A DNA stretch of 64,000 bases, from positions 3,534,001 through 3,598,000 of the forward strand of contig NZ_CP013234.1 of the NCBI RefSeq assembly GCF_001584185.1, written 5' to 3'. A model generated the notes under the pieces. The model saw only the letters and a program-made list of their open reading frames with translations. It did not search any database and had not been told where the DNA came from. This stretch comes from Collimonas pratensis (lineage in GTDB: Bacteria > Pseudomonadota > Gammaproteobacteria > Burkholderiales > Burkholderiaceae_D). Positions 47,974 to 56,942 of this stretch are shown here, in pieces. Position 1 is the stretch's first letter. Each line of letters opens with the position of its first letter. Made by a program: the position numbers and the translations under genes.

Positions 47974-48702
47974 TGTGAGGCATCATAAGAGTTGGGCGGA
48001 TCACTATTAGAATCCATAAAAATTCGCTCCTCTCCGCAGGTTTTCCATTTTGCACCTTAGCATCGGACTCGAAGTCATCTCTCCCATCAATCGGATAATC
48101 GCAGGCGACGATAAACACTTCCGCCAACACCTGCACCGAACCCAAGAAAACTGCGCAGCCACACGACCCAGGGTTGTCCGCGAACAATCCTCACGCACAC
48201 CTCATCCAAAAACTACACTCCGCGCGCAATTCCAAAGAAGCAATCCGAAATGTACGCGCGTTGTTTTACGGCTTGTCAAAATCGGACATGACGTTACATA
48301 GATTGTTTTCCATACGCCACTATTTACGACCACGCTATTTCATTCCTCAAGAATGAAATGCATTTCTTTAAGTTTTTTGTTAGCGCTCACAAGATGCAGC
48401 ACGGAAAGACACCAATCAAACCGGCCAATTCATTTGGCCGGAACTGACAAGGTTTTGTCGTAAGCACGTCGACTTGCAATCCTATTATCTGATCAACGCA
48501 AACGAGCGAGCCTGCTAAACGGCACGTATGACGGATCAATTGCAGCATTTCCGATCATGCACTGACCTTGTCGAAAACAGACACAGGTGCCGGCCGCTTG
48601 CAACGCATAGATATTTGAGTTGAGCAATTCTTGTCTATTAATCGGGGCGTATATAGACGAGACAACACGGCGAATGACGCCCCTACCTTAAGGAGAATCA
48701 AA
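47974..48702. other. Long intergenic region
   Basis: About 730 bp without a supported gene; an 80-codon minus frame at 47945-48187 overlaps AlpA and is doubtful. A perfect stem CCGGCCAA / TTGGCCGG lies at 48421-48441. The end must contain the promoter of the 48703 gene. Confidence 0.5.
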
Positions 48703-49104
48703 ATGTTACGCAAGACAACTATCGCAGTTCTGGCTTCCGTGCTTTGTGGTTACGCAGCAATGGCAGGCGCCGTCACCGTCGTTGGCGCTGGTACAGCCGG
48801 CAATGCTGGCGCTACTTCCTCATCGGGCTCCAGTTCCGGGGGCGCTTCGGGTGCAGTCAGCGTTGGCAATGGCGTTCATGCTGCTACTACCACCAATAGC
48901 AGCAGCGGCATGGCAACCTCAGGCGCAACATTTGGCCCAACTGGTGTGCTCACCGGTTCGCAAACCAGCACAACATCGACCAACACTAGCGCTGCAGGCG
49001 GCTTTGGCCATGGCGGTTCCGGTGCAGGCGGCACTTCTGGTTCGACTACCGGTGCCGCAGCAGGCGCCAATACAGCCAGCGGCGCTTTCTTCTTCCACTT
49101 CTAA
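48703..49104 (+). CDS. Gly/Ser/Thr-rich exported protein
   Basis: 133 residues from MLRKTTIAVLASVLCGYAAM, with AAGGAGAAT upstream. The signal peptide ends near MAGA. The mature part is low complexity: SSSGSSSGGASGAVSVG, TNSSSGMATSGATFGP, FGHGGSGAGGTSGSTTGA, ending AFFFHF. No Cys. The aromatic end recalls a surface- or membrane-associated tail. It is probably co-transcribed with the similar gene 97 bp downstream. No family. Confidence 0.65.
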   Translation: MLRKTTIAVLASVLCGYAAMAGAVTVVGAGTAGNAGATSSSGSSSGGASGAVSVGNGVHAATTTNSSSGMATSGATFGPTGVLTGSQTSTTSTNTSAAGGFGHGGSGAGGTSGSTTGAAAGANTASGAFFFHF

Positions 49105-49201
49105 GACAAGCGTTCACGGCTACCCCATCGTAGCTCCAGGCCAACCGTTCGCAAGGGGTGAAAGGAAAGTAATTTCCGAGTAACCCTGTTAGGAGAAAAA
49201 A

Positions 49202-50098
49202 ATGAAATGCGCACTCAAAGCAACGGCGCTCTTGATCGCTCTCTCAGCGACGAATCTGGCGCTGGCGGATATCATATCCGGTTCCACCTCTGACTCGGGC
49301 TCCAATTCTGGCTCGACTTCTACCTCGACTTCTCAAGGCGCCGGCTCAAGCGTGAACACCATCGGCACCAACAGTAATTCATCCAGCGGCTCGACCAGCG
49401 GATCAAACGCCTCGGCCGTCGGCGGCGGCGCATCGCGCTCCTCATCGACCGGCGGCAACTCCACTGCTGCCGGCGGCGCCGGCGGCAACTCGCGCTCGAA
49501 TTCGGCCGGCGGCAATTCAACGGTGAGCGTATCGGTATCGTTGCCTAGCACAGGCACAGGAACCACCAGCGGCGCAGGCGGTGCGACTGCTACCTCCGCG
49601 GCAGCAGCCGGCGAACCCGGCAGCAGCCCCAACAACACACTGACCACGGTCGACTACGGCGGCACTTATACCGTCAAGACCGTACCAAACATTGTCGCAC
49701 CTTCGCTGACCACCACTTTGTCCGACACTTGCATGGGTTCTGCATCGTTCGGCTTGTCGTTTACAGGTTTCGGCGCCACCGGCGGCACCACAATGGTTGA
49801 CCAGGCTTGCGTACGGCGCCTTGATTCCAGGGAATTCCGTGCGATGGGCTTGAACGACGTTGCGCTTGCCCTACTCTGCCAAAGCGAAGCCAACCGAAAA
49901 GCAGTTGAATCCACCGGTCGCTCCTGTCCTGGCATGGAAAGAGCCGCAGCAACAGGAGCGACGGTTTCGCCTTCCGCAGAAAACAATGCCGTCAGCCAAA
50001 ACCTGATGAACATCGGCGATCAATATAAAGACCCCTTGATTAGAGCTCGCCTTGGCCTGGAAAAAATGCCGAACCTGTCTGCATTACAAGATCGCTAA
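49202..50098 (+). CDS. Exported protein with Ser/Gly-rich region and conserved Cys domain
   Basis: 298 residues with AGGAGAA upstream. Signal peptide ends at NLALADI. Residues ~25-150 are a Ser/Gly/Thr-rich low-complexity stretch. Residues ~165-250 form a compact region with four Cys: LTTTLSDTCMGSASFGLSFT, TTMVDQACVRRLDSREFRAM, ALLCQSEANRKAV, GRSCPGMER. A charged helical tail follows (YKDPLIRARLGLEKMP). It shares its style of N-terminal linker with the gene before. Function unknown; perhaps a cell-envelope or matrix component. Confidence 0.65.
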   Translation: MKCALKATALLIALSATNLALADIISGSTSDSGSNSGSTSTSTSQGAGSSVNTIGTNSNSSSGSTSGSNASAVGGGASRSSSTGGNSTAAGGAGGNSRSNSAGGNSTVSVSVSLPSTGTGTTSGAGGATATSAAAAGEPGSSPNNTLTTVDYGGTYTVKTVPNIVAPSLTTTLSDTCMGSASFGLSFTGFGATGGTTMVDQACVRRLDSREFRAMGLNDVALALLCQSEANRKAVESTGRSCPGMERAAATGATVSPSAENNAVSQNLMNIGDQYKDPLIRARLGLEKMPNLSALQDR

Positions 50099-50119
50099 AA
50101 CAGAATGCAAGAGAATGCC

Positions 50120-50386
50120 ATGAAGCGTTCGCCAATCCCAGTCGACCAGATCGCTGCGGCGCTGAAGCAGGAAGAGCTGGGCATGCCGTTGGCCGATGTG
50201 ATCAAGCAGGCCGGGGTCACCGAGCGTACCTTTCTGGAATGGAAGAGGAAATACGGTGGCATGCCCGACTATCCGCAAGACTTGAAATGCTTGCGGGAAG
50301 AGAATGCCAAGCTGAAACAAATTGTGGCTGAACTGACGCTGGAAAATGCACGCTTTCAAAATACGTTGGAAGAAAAGCGGGAGTAA
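50120..50386 (+). CDS. Orphan IS3-type OrfA
   Basis: 88 residues from MKRSPIPVDQIAAAL. HTH (EELGMPLADVIKQAGVTERT, FLEWKRKYGGMP) and coiled coil (LKCLREENAKLKQIVAEL). No orfB or IS ends follow, so it is the remnant of an IS3/IS407-like element. Confidence 0.75.
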   Translation: MKRSPIPVDQIAAALKQEELGMPLADVIKQAGVTERTFLEWKRKYGGMPDYPQDLKCLREENAKLKQIVAELTLENARFQNTLEEKRE

Positions 50387-50441
50387 GTAAGCACGAGCGC
50401 TGCCACCCTCCAGTTGAATACCTCCTAATAAGATTTTTAAT

Positions 50442-50477
50442 CAGGGGGGCGGGGGTCAAGTCCTGCAACCAGCACCA
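50442..50477 (+). other. tRNA 3'-end-like sequence
   Basis: GCGGGGGTCAAGTCCTGC folds as a T-arm and is followed by AACCAGCACCA, an acceptor end with CCA. The body of a tRNA is not recognisable upstream, so this is either a degraded tRNA or an att site left by an integrated element. Confidence 0.4.
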
Positions 50478-50483
50478 ATATCT

Positions 50484-50518
50484 AAAGGGCCCGCAGCGAT
50501 GTGGGCCTTTCCTTTTTT
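50484..50518 (+). terminator. Rho-independent terminator after the tRNA-like end
   Basis: Stem GGCCC / GGGCC flanked by AAAG and CTTT, then CCTTTTTT. Typical of tRNA operon ends. Confidence 0.65.
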
Positions 50519-50658
50519 ACTCCGCTATAACGTTTCTTCTGCGGAGCAAGTTCTAAGTGCATATGCACCCAGTAACAGCTTACGTCCCTATCCGACTCCC
50601 AGTTTATAGATCATAAATCCCTTTTCTTTTTCCTGAACGCTACACATAGGTACTCGCC

Positions 50659-51882
50659 TCATTCACGCTGGAATGCATCTTCGCCCGCCAGTGTTGCGAT
50701 AGATTCGTAGTAATCCCACTCGCTGTCCGACTGCGCCGGCGCTTTAACGCGAAGGAGATGCATGTCGTGCAGCAAGACTCCATCTTCGCGTAGTCGGCCT
50801 TTCTTAAGGTACATATCGTCAAATGACACGCGCCGCAGATGTGTAAGCACGTTACCAAGATCGGTCGTACCAGTCGCAGCGACCGCTTTCAGGTACTGGA
50901 GAGCTGCCGAGTAGTCGGCAGCATGGAGCGAAGAAGGCATCCGTTGTCGACGTGCGAAGAATCGCTCGGCCCAGCGACGTGCATCTGCATCGCGAGTCCA
51001 GAACCAGCTGTCCGCCAGGTACAGCCCTTGTGCCTTCGCCAATCCCATATGGTGGATATCGTCGATGAAGGTGAGGAGGCCAACGAGTTTCATCCTCTGC
51101 GCCAGCCCCAGCGTATCGACCGCCGCCATCGCTTTTAGCAACTCTGCATGGCCATTCGCGAGCCCTATTACTTGTGCATTGCTATCGAGGGCTGATTTCA
51201 GGTAGGGGACGAAGTCATCCGCATCATGCGGGTTGATGGCCGTGCCAACGACTACGCCGCCAGCAGCCCTGACCGCAGCGCTTCCGTGCTCCTGGAGTTC
51301 CCTCCCGAACGGATAGTCGGCGGTGACATAGAACCACCGCCGTAGTCCTTGGTGCGTCAACAGCACGCCAGGCACAGTGGCAAGCGCGCCGGTATCGTAG
51401 GCGTATTGAATGATCGCGGGGTTGGCACGCTCACGCGTCTGAACAGAGGTGCCCGCCCCAACGACAAAAACCAGTTTGCCATGCTCCGCAGCAATCGCAG
51501 TCATCGCCAGACTCGTATCTGAGTTGACGCCGCTGATCAACATGTCCACGCCGTCGTGCGCGCACCACTGACGCGCGATCGCGGCAGCGCGCTGTGGGTC
51601 GTTCTGGTGATCGCCAAGAACAAGTTCTACGCGTCGGCCGGCAACAGTTTCGCCCATGTCTTCGATCGCCATACGGATAGCTTCAGCGCCCGCGGGACCG
51701 TCCACCTCCTGATACGGACCAGAAAGATCGGTGCAAAAACCGATACGGATCGGATTGTCGGCCGCGGGCGACGCCCGTTGCGCCCACGAGAGCTGAGGCA
51801 GTATTCCGGCAACCACTGCAGCAGAACCTGCCTTGATTGCTTGGCGTCGGCCCATCATTGTTTTCTTGTTACGGTTTTTCAT
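50659..51882 (-). CDS. ABC transporter substrate-binding protein (branched-chain amino acid/amide type)
   Basis: 407 residues from MKNRNKKTMMGRRQAIKAGS, a Tat-like leader (twin Arg) ending near SWAQ. Peripla_BP_6 fold: IRIGFCTDLSGPYQEVDGPA, AARQW-type helix, LISGVNSDTSLAMTAIAAEH, FYVTADYPFGRELQEHGSAA. Members bind amino acids, amides or aromatic compounds. No permease or ATPase genes are adjacent. It is divergent from a LysR gene 128 bp away, which probably controls it. The longer frame to 52011 crosses that promoter region. Confidence 0.88.
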   Translation of the reverse strand: MKNRNKKTMMGRRQAIKAGSAAVVAGILPQLSWAQRASPAADNPIRIGFCTDLSGPYQEVDGPAGAEAIRMAIEDMGETVAGRRVELVLGDHQNDPQRAAAIARQWCAHDGVDMLISGVNSDTSLAMTAIAAEHGKLVFVVGAGTSVQTRERANPAIIQYAYDTGALATVPGVLLTHQGLRRWFYVTADYPFGRELQEHGSAAVRAAGGVVVGTAINPHDADDFVPYLKSALDSNAQVIGLANGHAELLKAMAAVDTLGLAQRMKLVGLLTFIDDIHHMGLAKAQGLYLADSWFWTRDADARRWAERFFARRQRMPSSLHAADYSAALQYLKAVAATGTTDLGNVLTHLRRVSFDDMYLKKGRLREDGVLLHDMHLLRVKAPAQSDSEWDYYESIATLAGEDAFQRE

Positions 51883-52010
51883 GTTGTTACTCCCAATGTC
51901 ATTGATAGAATACGCAGTTGATACATTCGATATTGCGTAGTCTAAAGCCCGAGGAAAAATAGATAAATCCACGTACAATGAATTCATTAAACGTGTTAGG
52001 CGAATAATCA

Positions 52011-52904
52011 ATGGATCGTTTCCTTACCATGCAGTTGTTCGTCCAGGTGGCCGAACTGGAAAGCTTCAGGAAGGCTGCGGACCGCCTCGGTATGCCTCCA
52101 TCAAGCGCCAGTACGGCTATCCAGGCTCTCGAGCGACAGGTCGGCGTACGATTATTTCAGCGTACGACCCGACGAGTGAAGCTGACAGAGGAAGGCTCGC
52201 AGTACCTCGAAGCCTGTACCCGGGTACTTGCCGATCTGAATGACACGGACGCCCTGTTCACAGGTCCAAAAAATAACCCTCGTGGAATTGTCCGGGTCGA
52301 CCTGCCGGAGCGACTTGCACGCTTGGTCGTCATTCCTGCCCTGCCTGCGTTCGTCAGGCGTTATCCGGATATTCAGATCCGGCTGGCCACGCGTGGCCAG
52401 CTGGTCAACCTAGTGGGTGAAGGCATCGATTGCGCAGTACGCGTCGGCTATTTGGCGGATTCGGCGTTGGTCGCAAGGGGCATTGGCATGCTCGAGCAGA
52501 TCAACTGTGCGGCGCCCTCCTATCTGGAGCGTCAAGGCACACCGCACACGCTGGCCGACTTGCAACATCACCTTACAGTGAACTATTTTTCCGATCGTAC
52601 TGGCAGCAACCTGCCATGGGAATATGTCGAACACGGCCAGACAAAAACGGTAAGGACGCGCGCCGCCATTTCAGTCAGCAGCAGCGAAGCTTACGTCGCA
52701 TGTTGCCTCGCTGGCCTTGGTCTGGCCCAATTACCACGTCGCACGATAGAAGACCATCTCGCCAATGGCCAACTTGTTGAAGTGATGCCGGATTTTCGAG
52801 CCGCACCGCTGCCGGTGTCAGTCGTTTATCCGCACCAGCGGCAGCTGGCTCCACGTGTGCGCGCGTTCGTCGATTGGGTTGCCGAGGTCTTGGCGTCATC
52901 CTGA
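52011..52904 (+). CDS. LysR family regulator
   Basis: 297 residues. N-terminal winged HTH (MQLFVQVAELESFRKAADRL, SSASTAIQALERQVGVRLFQ, TTRRVKLTEEG), then a substrate domain (GIVRVDLPERLARLVVIPAL, EGIDCAVRVGYLADSALVAR). Divergent from the substrate-binding protein gene, which is its likely target. Confidence 0.92.
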   Translation: MDRFLTMQLFVQVAELESFRKAADRLGMPPSSASTAIQALERQVGVRLFQRTTRRVKLTEEGSQYLEACTRVLADLNDTDALFTGPKNNPRGIVRVDLPERLARLVVIPALPAFVRRYPDIQIRLATRGQLVNLVGEGIDCAVRVGYLADSALVARGIGMLEQINCAAPSYLERQGTPHTLADLQHHLTVNYFSDRTGSNLPWEYVEHGQTKTVRTRAAISVSSSEAYVACCLAGLGLAQLPRRTIEDHLANGQLVEVMPDFRAAPLPVSVVYPHQRQLAPRVRAFVDWVAEVLASS

Positions 52905-53114
52905 ACCTATGGATGTTCGCCAGTTTGTTTGCGCGCGCCTCCGGAATCAATTCTGGTAATTGGGCGCGATTGATCAACAAGGTAGTTCCAGACCGCCACA
53001 ATCCCAATCACGACTGCGTGGATTTAATGGCAATAATTGCGAACCGGGAAGCTCTTTTTATTTCTGAAAAGTCTGATCGTCGAGCACAATCCGCAAATGA
53101 AGTTAACAGATAAT
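52905..53114. other. Intergenic, no gene seen
   Basis: Frames here are short and have no resemblance to proteins I know. Confidence 0.5.
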
Positions 53115-53162
53115 TCTCGTTGCGTAATATGCAAATGCTTAAATGCTTTTTACGCAACGAGA
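53115..53162. repeat. Perfect 13 bp inverted repeat (stem-loop)
   Basis: Arms TCTCGTTGCGTAA (53115-53127) and TTACGCAACGAGA (53150-53162) around a 22-base loop that itself contains two copies of AAATGCTT. It lies in a gene-free gap and could be a small mobile element or a structured terminator. Confidence 0.6.
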
Positions 53163-53266
53163 GCGGCTCGTGAATTAGCCTCCATAGAAACCACGGATTT
53201 GTGAAGCCGCCTGTATCCGTCAGCCCAGTGAGTACGTTCGAGATTACCGCCGGCGATGATGCCTGC

Positions 53267-53509
53267 TTACTTCTCACGGTAAAAAATCATTCCGCCATGA
53301 TGGAGTTCGTCGTTGCTGACAAAGGTGCCGTCTGCCGTGAATCCTGTGTCGTCCCAGTAGTCAACATGGCTGCCTTTTACTTCATACCGGCCTTGATACA
53401 TACTCTTTTTCGCGCCCCGCGCCTCGTCATAGCGTCCGTTTGATAGCAGTTCCTGGCGTATTTTTCCGTCTTTGGTGACCCACATGCCGACGTAAGAATG
53501 TTTCTTCAT
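53267..53509 (-). CDS. Atu4866 domain protein
   Basis: 80 residues matching the Atu4866 family along its whole length: YVGMWVTKDGKIRQELLSNG, RYDEARGAKKSMYQGRYEV, VDYWDDTGFTADGTFV, HHGGMIFYREK. A small beta-barrel-like cytoplasmic protein of unknown function, often near aldo/keto reductases and AraC regulators, as here. Confidence 0.88.
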   Translation of the reverse strand: MKKHSYVGMWVTKDGKIRQELLSNGRYDEARGAKKSMYQGRYEVKGSHVDYWDDTGFTADGTFVSNDELHHGGMIFYREK

Positions 53510-53640
53510 AGTAGTTTCGTAATCTGTTTTGTTTGTGGTCTATCTGTTAGTGACCGACGCCGCCGTACGCACGTATGTGCTGCAGGCTGCGCCGATCAGG
53601 GGGGGCTGATTAGTCAGGCAGATGCGCTGCGAACCACACT

Positions 53641-54602
53641 TCAGTTCCTGCCGGCCAGCTTGGCGCTACCGAAGATCAGCTGCTGCGCCATCGGGCGTCC
53701 GACAAAGCACTCGGGGAAGATTGGTGCCGGCGCGCTAGCTTCATTCAGGCGAGCCAGTTGGTCCTCATTCAGAGCCACTTCCAATGCGCCCAGATTGTCT
53801 TCCGCCTGTCTTAACGTACGCGCTCCGATGATGGGAGAGACGACGCCCGGATTGGTTAGCGTCCAGGCGATTGCGACTTGCGAACGAGAGACGCCCAGTT
53901 CCTCTGCGATTACACCGACCACATCGGCAATATCCAGGGAGCGCTGGTTGAGATGTCCCGACGATGCGATTACACCTTTGCGGCTGGTGGCAATATCCGC
54001 CCCGTTTTCATCGGAGAGATCGGCACGGCTATACTTGCCGGTCAGAATGCCGCCGCCAAGCGGTGACCAAGGTAGCACGCCAAGTCCAAGGGCTTTTGCC
54101 ATGGGCAGAAGCTCATGTTCCACGGTTCTTTCCACCAGGCTGTACTCGATCTGCAGCGCAACCAGCGGCGACCAGCCCCGAAGATCGGACAAAGTTTGCA
54201 GTTCCGCCACACGCCAGGCCGGCGTATTGCAGATACCCAGATAGAGGATCTTTCCCATACGTACCAGATCGTCCAGCGCACGCATTACTTCATCGGGCCT
54301 GGTCGTGAAGTCCCAAGCATGAACGTACATCAGATCAATACGATCCGTGTCCAGTTGGCGCAGACTGGTTTCGACCGATCGCACGAGATTGAAACGGTGG
54401 TTGCCGCCGGAGTTGATATTGGCCATATCACGGGCCATTGTGAACTTAGTGCCAAGTACGATCTGGTCGCGCTTTCCTTTCATAAAGCTGCCTAGAATTC
54501 GCTCGGAGGCCCCGTTCGTATAGTTGACGGAAGTATCGATGAAGTTGCCGCCGCGATCCACGTAGGTATCAAAGATGCGCCTTGCCTCTGCGTCATCGGC
54601 GC
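53641..54602 (-). pseudogene. Aldo/keto reductase, 5'-truncated
   Basis: The C-terminal ~320 codons of an NADP-dependent aldo/keto reductase: GGNFIDTSVNYTNGASERIL with the catalytic Asp/Tyr region, VLGTKFTM, RQLDTDRIDLMYVHAWD, ALQIEYSLVERTVEHELLPM, GARTLRQAEDNLGALEV. The first ~35 residues (start strand and first loop) are missing. The frame opens with ADDAEARRIFDTYV exactly where the truncated AraC gene begins. A start at 54561 would give 306 residues lacking strand 1. Confidence 0.8.
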
Positions 54603-55127
54603 GCCGTCCCGGCGGGGCTTACCCTCAATGAAATGACTTCAGGCCTTCTCGATGCCGTCATACGCCTCGTCACGCTACTGGACACGCCTGATGATCTTGA
54701 GGCGCTGGGGCCGCTGGCGGTGCGCGAGGTCTTCTATCGGCTGCTTTCCGGGCCGAGCGGCGACGTCATTTACGCGATCACGCAGTCCGATAGCCGGCAT
54801 GGGCAGATCGCGCGGACGATCCTCTGGATCAGGGCGCATTTCAAGGAGGTTTTTCGTATTGACGACATCGCCAAGATTGCCGGGATGAGTCGTTCGACGT
54901 TTCATGACCACTTCAAGGCCATTACGGCAATGAGTCCGCTGGAATTCAGAAATCAGTTGAGAATGCAGGAGGCTCGCCGCCTGATGGTCAGTGATGGTCT
55001 CGATGCGGCGAGCGCGGGCTATCAGGTGGGCTACGATAGTCCCTCCCAATTTAGCCGCGACTATTCACGCATCTTTGGTGCGGCACCCGCAAAGGACGCC
55101 AGCCGGTTTCGCCTAGCAACCAAATGA
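54603..55127 (+). pseudogene. AraC-family regulator, 5'-truncated
   Basis: About 170 codons. The end of an AraC_N domain (LNEMTSGLLDAVIRLVTLLD, LGPLAVREVFYRLLSG), then the double HTH (IDDIAKIAGMSRSTFHDHFK, SPLEFRNQLRMQEARRLM, AASAGYQVGYDSPSQFSRDY). The first ~110 residues are gone, at the same junction where the divergent aldo/keto reductase lost its start. Confidence 0.8.
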
Positions 55128-55191
55128 GTTTCTCGTCAGCCTTTGAACTCACCGGCCGCGACTGTGAGATAGGGGCAATTTCGCAAGCAAA

Positions 55192-55224
55192 GGCACAGCC
55201 ACCGATGATAGACAGCTTGCAACC
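55192..55224. repeat. Dispersed repeat copy 4, left half (split by IS1182)
   Basis: Ends GATAGACAGCTTGCAACC directly at the IS. The right half AACCCTAAGCGGACTT resumes at 56929. AACC is the target duplication. Confidence 0.7.
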
Positions 55225-56928
55225 GAGGCTGTGTGAAAACGCATCCAGTTAGTAAACTATTTCTCGATACAAGCGTCAAATCGACATTGCATATTTGATC
55301 GAGGCTTCGATGAAACGCTTTGTCCAGGGAACGGATCGCACGCAGAGTATCCTGCTGCCAGAGCAGCTCGAAGATTACGTCAGTGAAGATAATCCTGTCA
55401 GAGTCATCGATGTCTTTGTCGACTCGCTTGATCTTGGCTCGCTTGGTTTCGGTGGCGCGAAGCCAGCGCAGACCGGACGGCCGTCTTATCATCCCAGCGT
55501 GCTGCTGAAGATTTATATCTACGGTTACCTCAACCGAGTCCAATCGAGCCGGCGCCTGGAACGCGAGGCACAACGCAACATCGAGGTCATGTGGCTGACG
55601 AGTCGCCTGATGCCGGACTTCAAGACCATTGCAGACTTCCGCAAGAACAACGGGCCAGCGATCAGCAAGGTCTGTCGTCAATTTGTTCTGATGTGCCGCA
55701 ATCTCGATCTGTTTGCCAATACCGATATCGCCATCGATGGCAGCAAGTTCAAGGCGGTCAACAATCGCGATAAGAACTTTACCGACAGGAAGCTTCAGGC
55801 ACGAATCGAGCAACTCGAAGCCAACATTGCACGCTACCTCGAGGAGCTTGATCGTGCCGACCGCCAGCCGGAGTTAGTGCCTGAGGCCCGCGTCTCGCAT
55901 CTGAAGGAAAAAATTGCCTCCATCAAGAAGCAGATCGAAGGATTCAACGAGATCAACAAGCAGCTGCAGCAGACACCAGATAAGCAAATATCTCTGACAG
56001 ATCCGGATGCCAGATCCATGGCCACGAGTGGCCGTGGCACAGGCATGGTGGGCTACAACGTCCAGACTGCGGTCGATACCAGAAATCATCTGATCGTGTC
56101 GCATGAGGTGACCAATGTCGGGCACGATCGAACGCAGCTAGCGTCGATGGCGGCACAAGCGCAAAACGCAATCGGAAAGCAAGATTTGACTGTGGTCGCG
56201 GACCGCGGCTATTTCAGCGGAGCGGAAATTCTCGCATGCGAGAAGCTTGGCGTGACGCCGCTGGTACCGAAACCTCTGACTTCGGGCAACCGGGCACAAG
56301 GCCTCTTCGATAAAACGGATTTCATTTATCTGGCGCAAAGCGACGAGTACCAGTGTCCGGCCGGACAACGAGCTATCTGGCGTTTCACAACAATCGAACA
56401 CGGGTTGCGGTGGCATAAATATTGGTCGTCTGCCTGCCCGGCATGCCCAATCAAGGCGCAATGTACTACCGGCACCAATCGGCGTATCGCCCGTTGGGAA
56501 CATGAGGATGTACTTGAGCGAATGCAGCGGCGCTTAAATGTCTGGCCCAATCCTGCCCGCTTACGCCGGCAGACCGTCGAGCATCCATTTGGCACGCTCA
56601 AGGCATGGATGGGTGCAACGCACTTCCTGACCAGGTCACTCCCACGGGTGAGTACTGAAATGAGCTTGCACGTACTGGCTTACAATCTGAAACGGATCAT
56701 GGCAATACTGGGTACTCATCGATTGATTGCAGCCATGAGGGCCTGACGGCCTTTTTTTGCATCTCTACGAGATATTGTTCCTGCTAATTGAGCAGGCCTT
56801 TCGCAGCCGTTAAATATTTTTTTGTCGCCGTGCTCCGTGCTAATGTTTTACGTGCAGGTTCGTTTCCAAATTGGATCGAAGACGAACGCGCTCACCTGAG
56901 AAATGATTTTGCGTTTTTACACAGCCTC
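55225..56928 (+). mobile_element. IS1182-family insertion sequence (1704 bp)
   Basis: 19 bp ends GAGGCTGTGTGAAAACGCA and, inverted, GAGGCTGTGTAAAAACGCA (one mismatch). Flanked by AACC on both sides. One transposase gene, complete. Inserted in the middle of the dispersed repeat. Confidence 0.92.
55310..56746 (+). CDS. IS1182-family DDE transposase
   Basis: 478 residues from MKRFVQGTDRTQSILLPEQL. N-terminal DUF772 region (GRPSYHPSVLLKIYIYGYLN), then the DDE core (NTDIAIDGSKFKAVNN; VVADRGYFSGAEIL; QTVEHPFGTLKAWMGATHFL with the Glu). A coiled coil lies between (ARIEQLEANIARYLEELDRA), and there is a zinc-like CPACPIKAQC. Full length. Confidence 0.95.
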   Translation: MKRFVQGTDRTQSILLPEQLEDYVSEDNPVRVIDVFVDSLDLGSLGFGGAKPAQTGRPSYHPSVLLKIYIYGYLNRVQSSRRLEREAQRNIEVMWLTSRLMPDFKTIADFRKNNGPAISKVCRQFVLMCRNLDLFANTDIAIDGSKFKAVNNRDKNFTDRKLQARIEQLEANIARYLEELDRADRQPELVPEARVSHLKEKIASIKKQIEGFNEINKQLQQTPDKQISLTDPDARSMATSGRGTGMVGYNVQTAVDTRNHLIVSHEVTNVGHDRTQLASMAAQAQNAIGKQDLTVVADRGYFSGAEILACEKLGVTPLVPKPLTSGNRAQGLFDKTDFIYLAQSDEYQCPAGQRAIWRFTTIEHGLRWHKYWSSACPACPIKAQCTTGTNRRIARWEHEDVLERMQRRLNVWPNPARLRRQTVEHPFGTLKAWMGATHFLTRSLPRVSTEMSLHVLAYNLKRIMAILGTHRLIAAMRA

Positions 56929-56942
56929 AACCCTAAGCGGAC

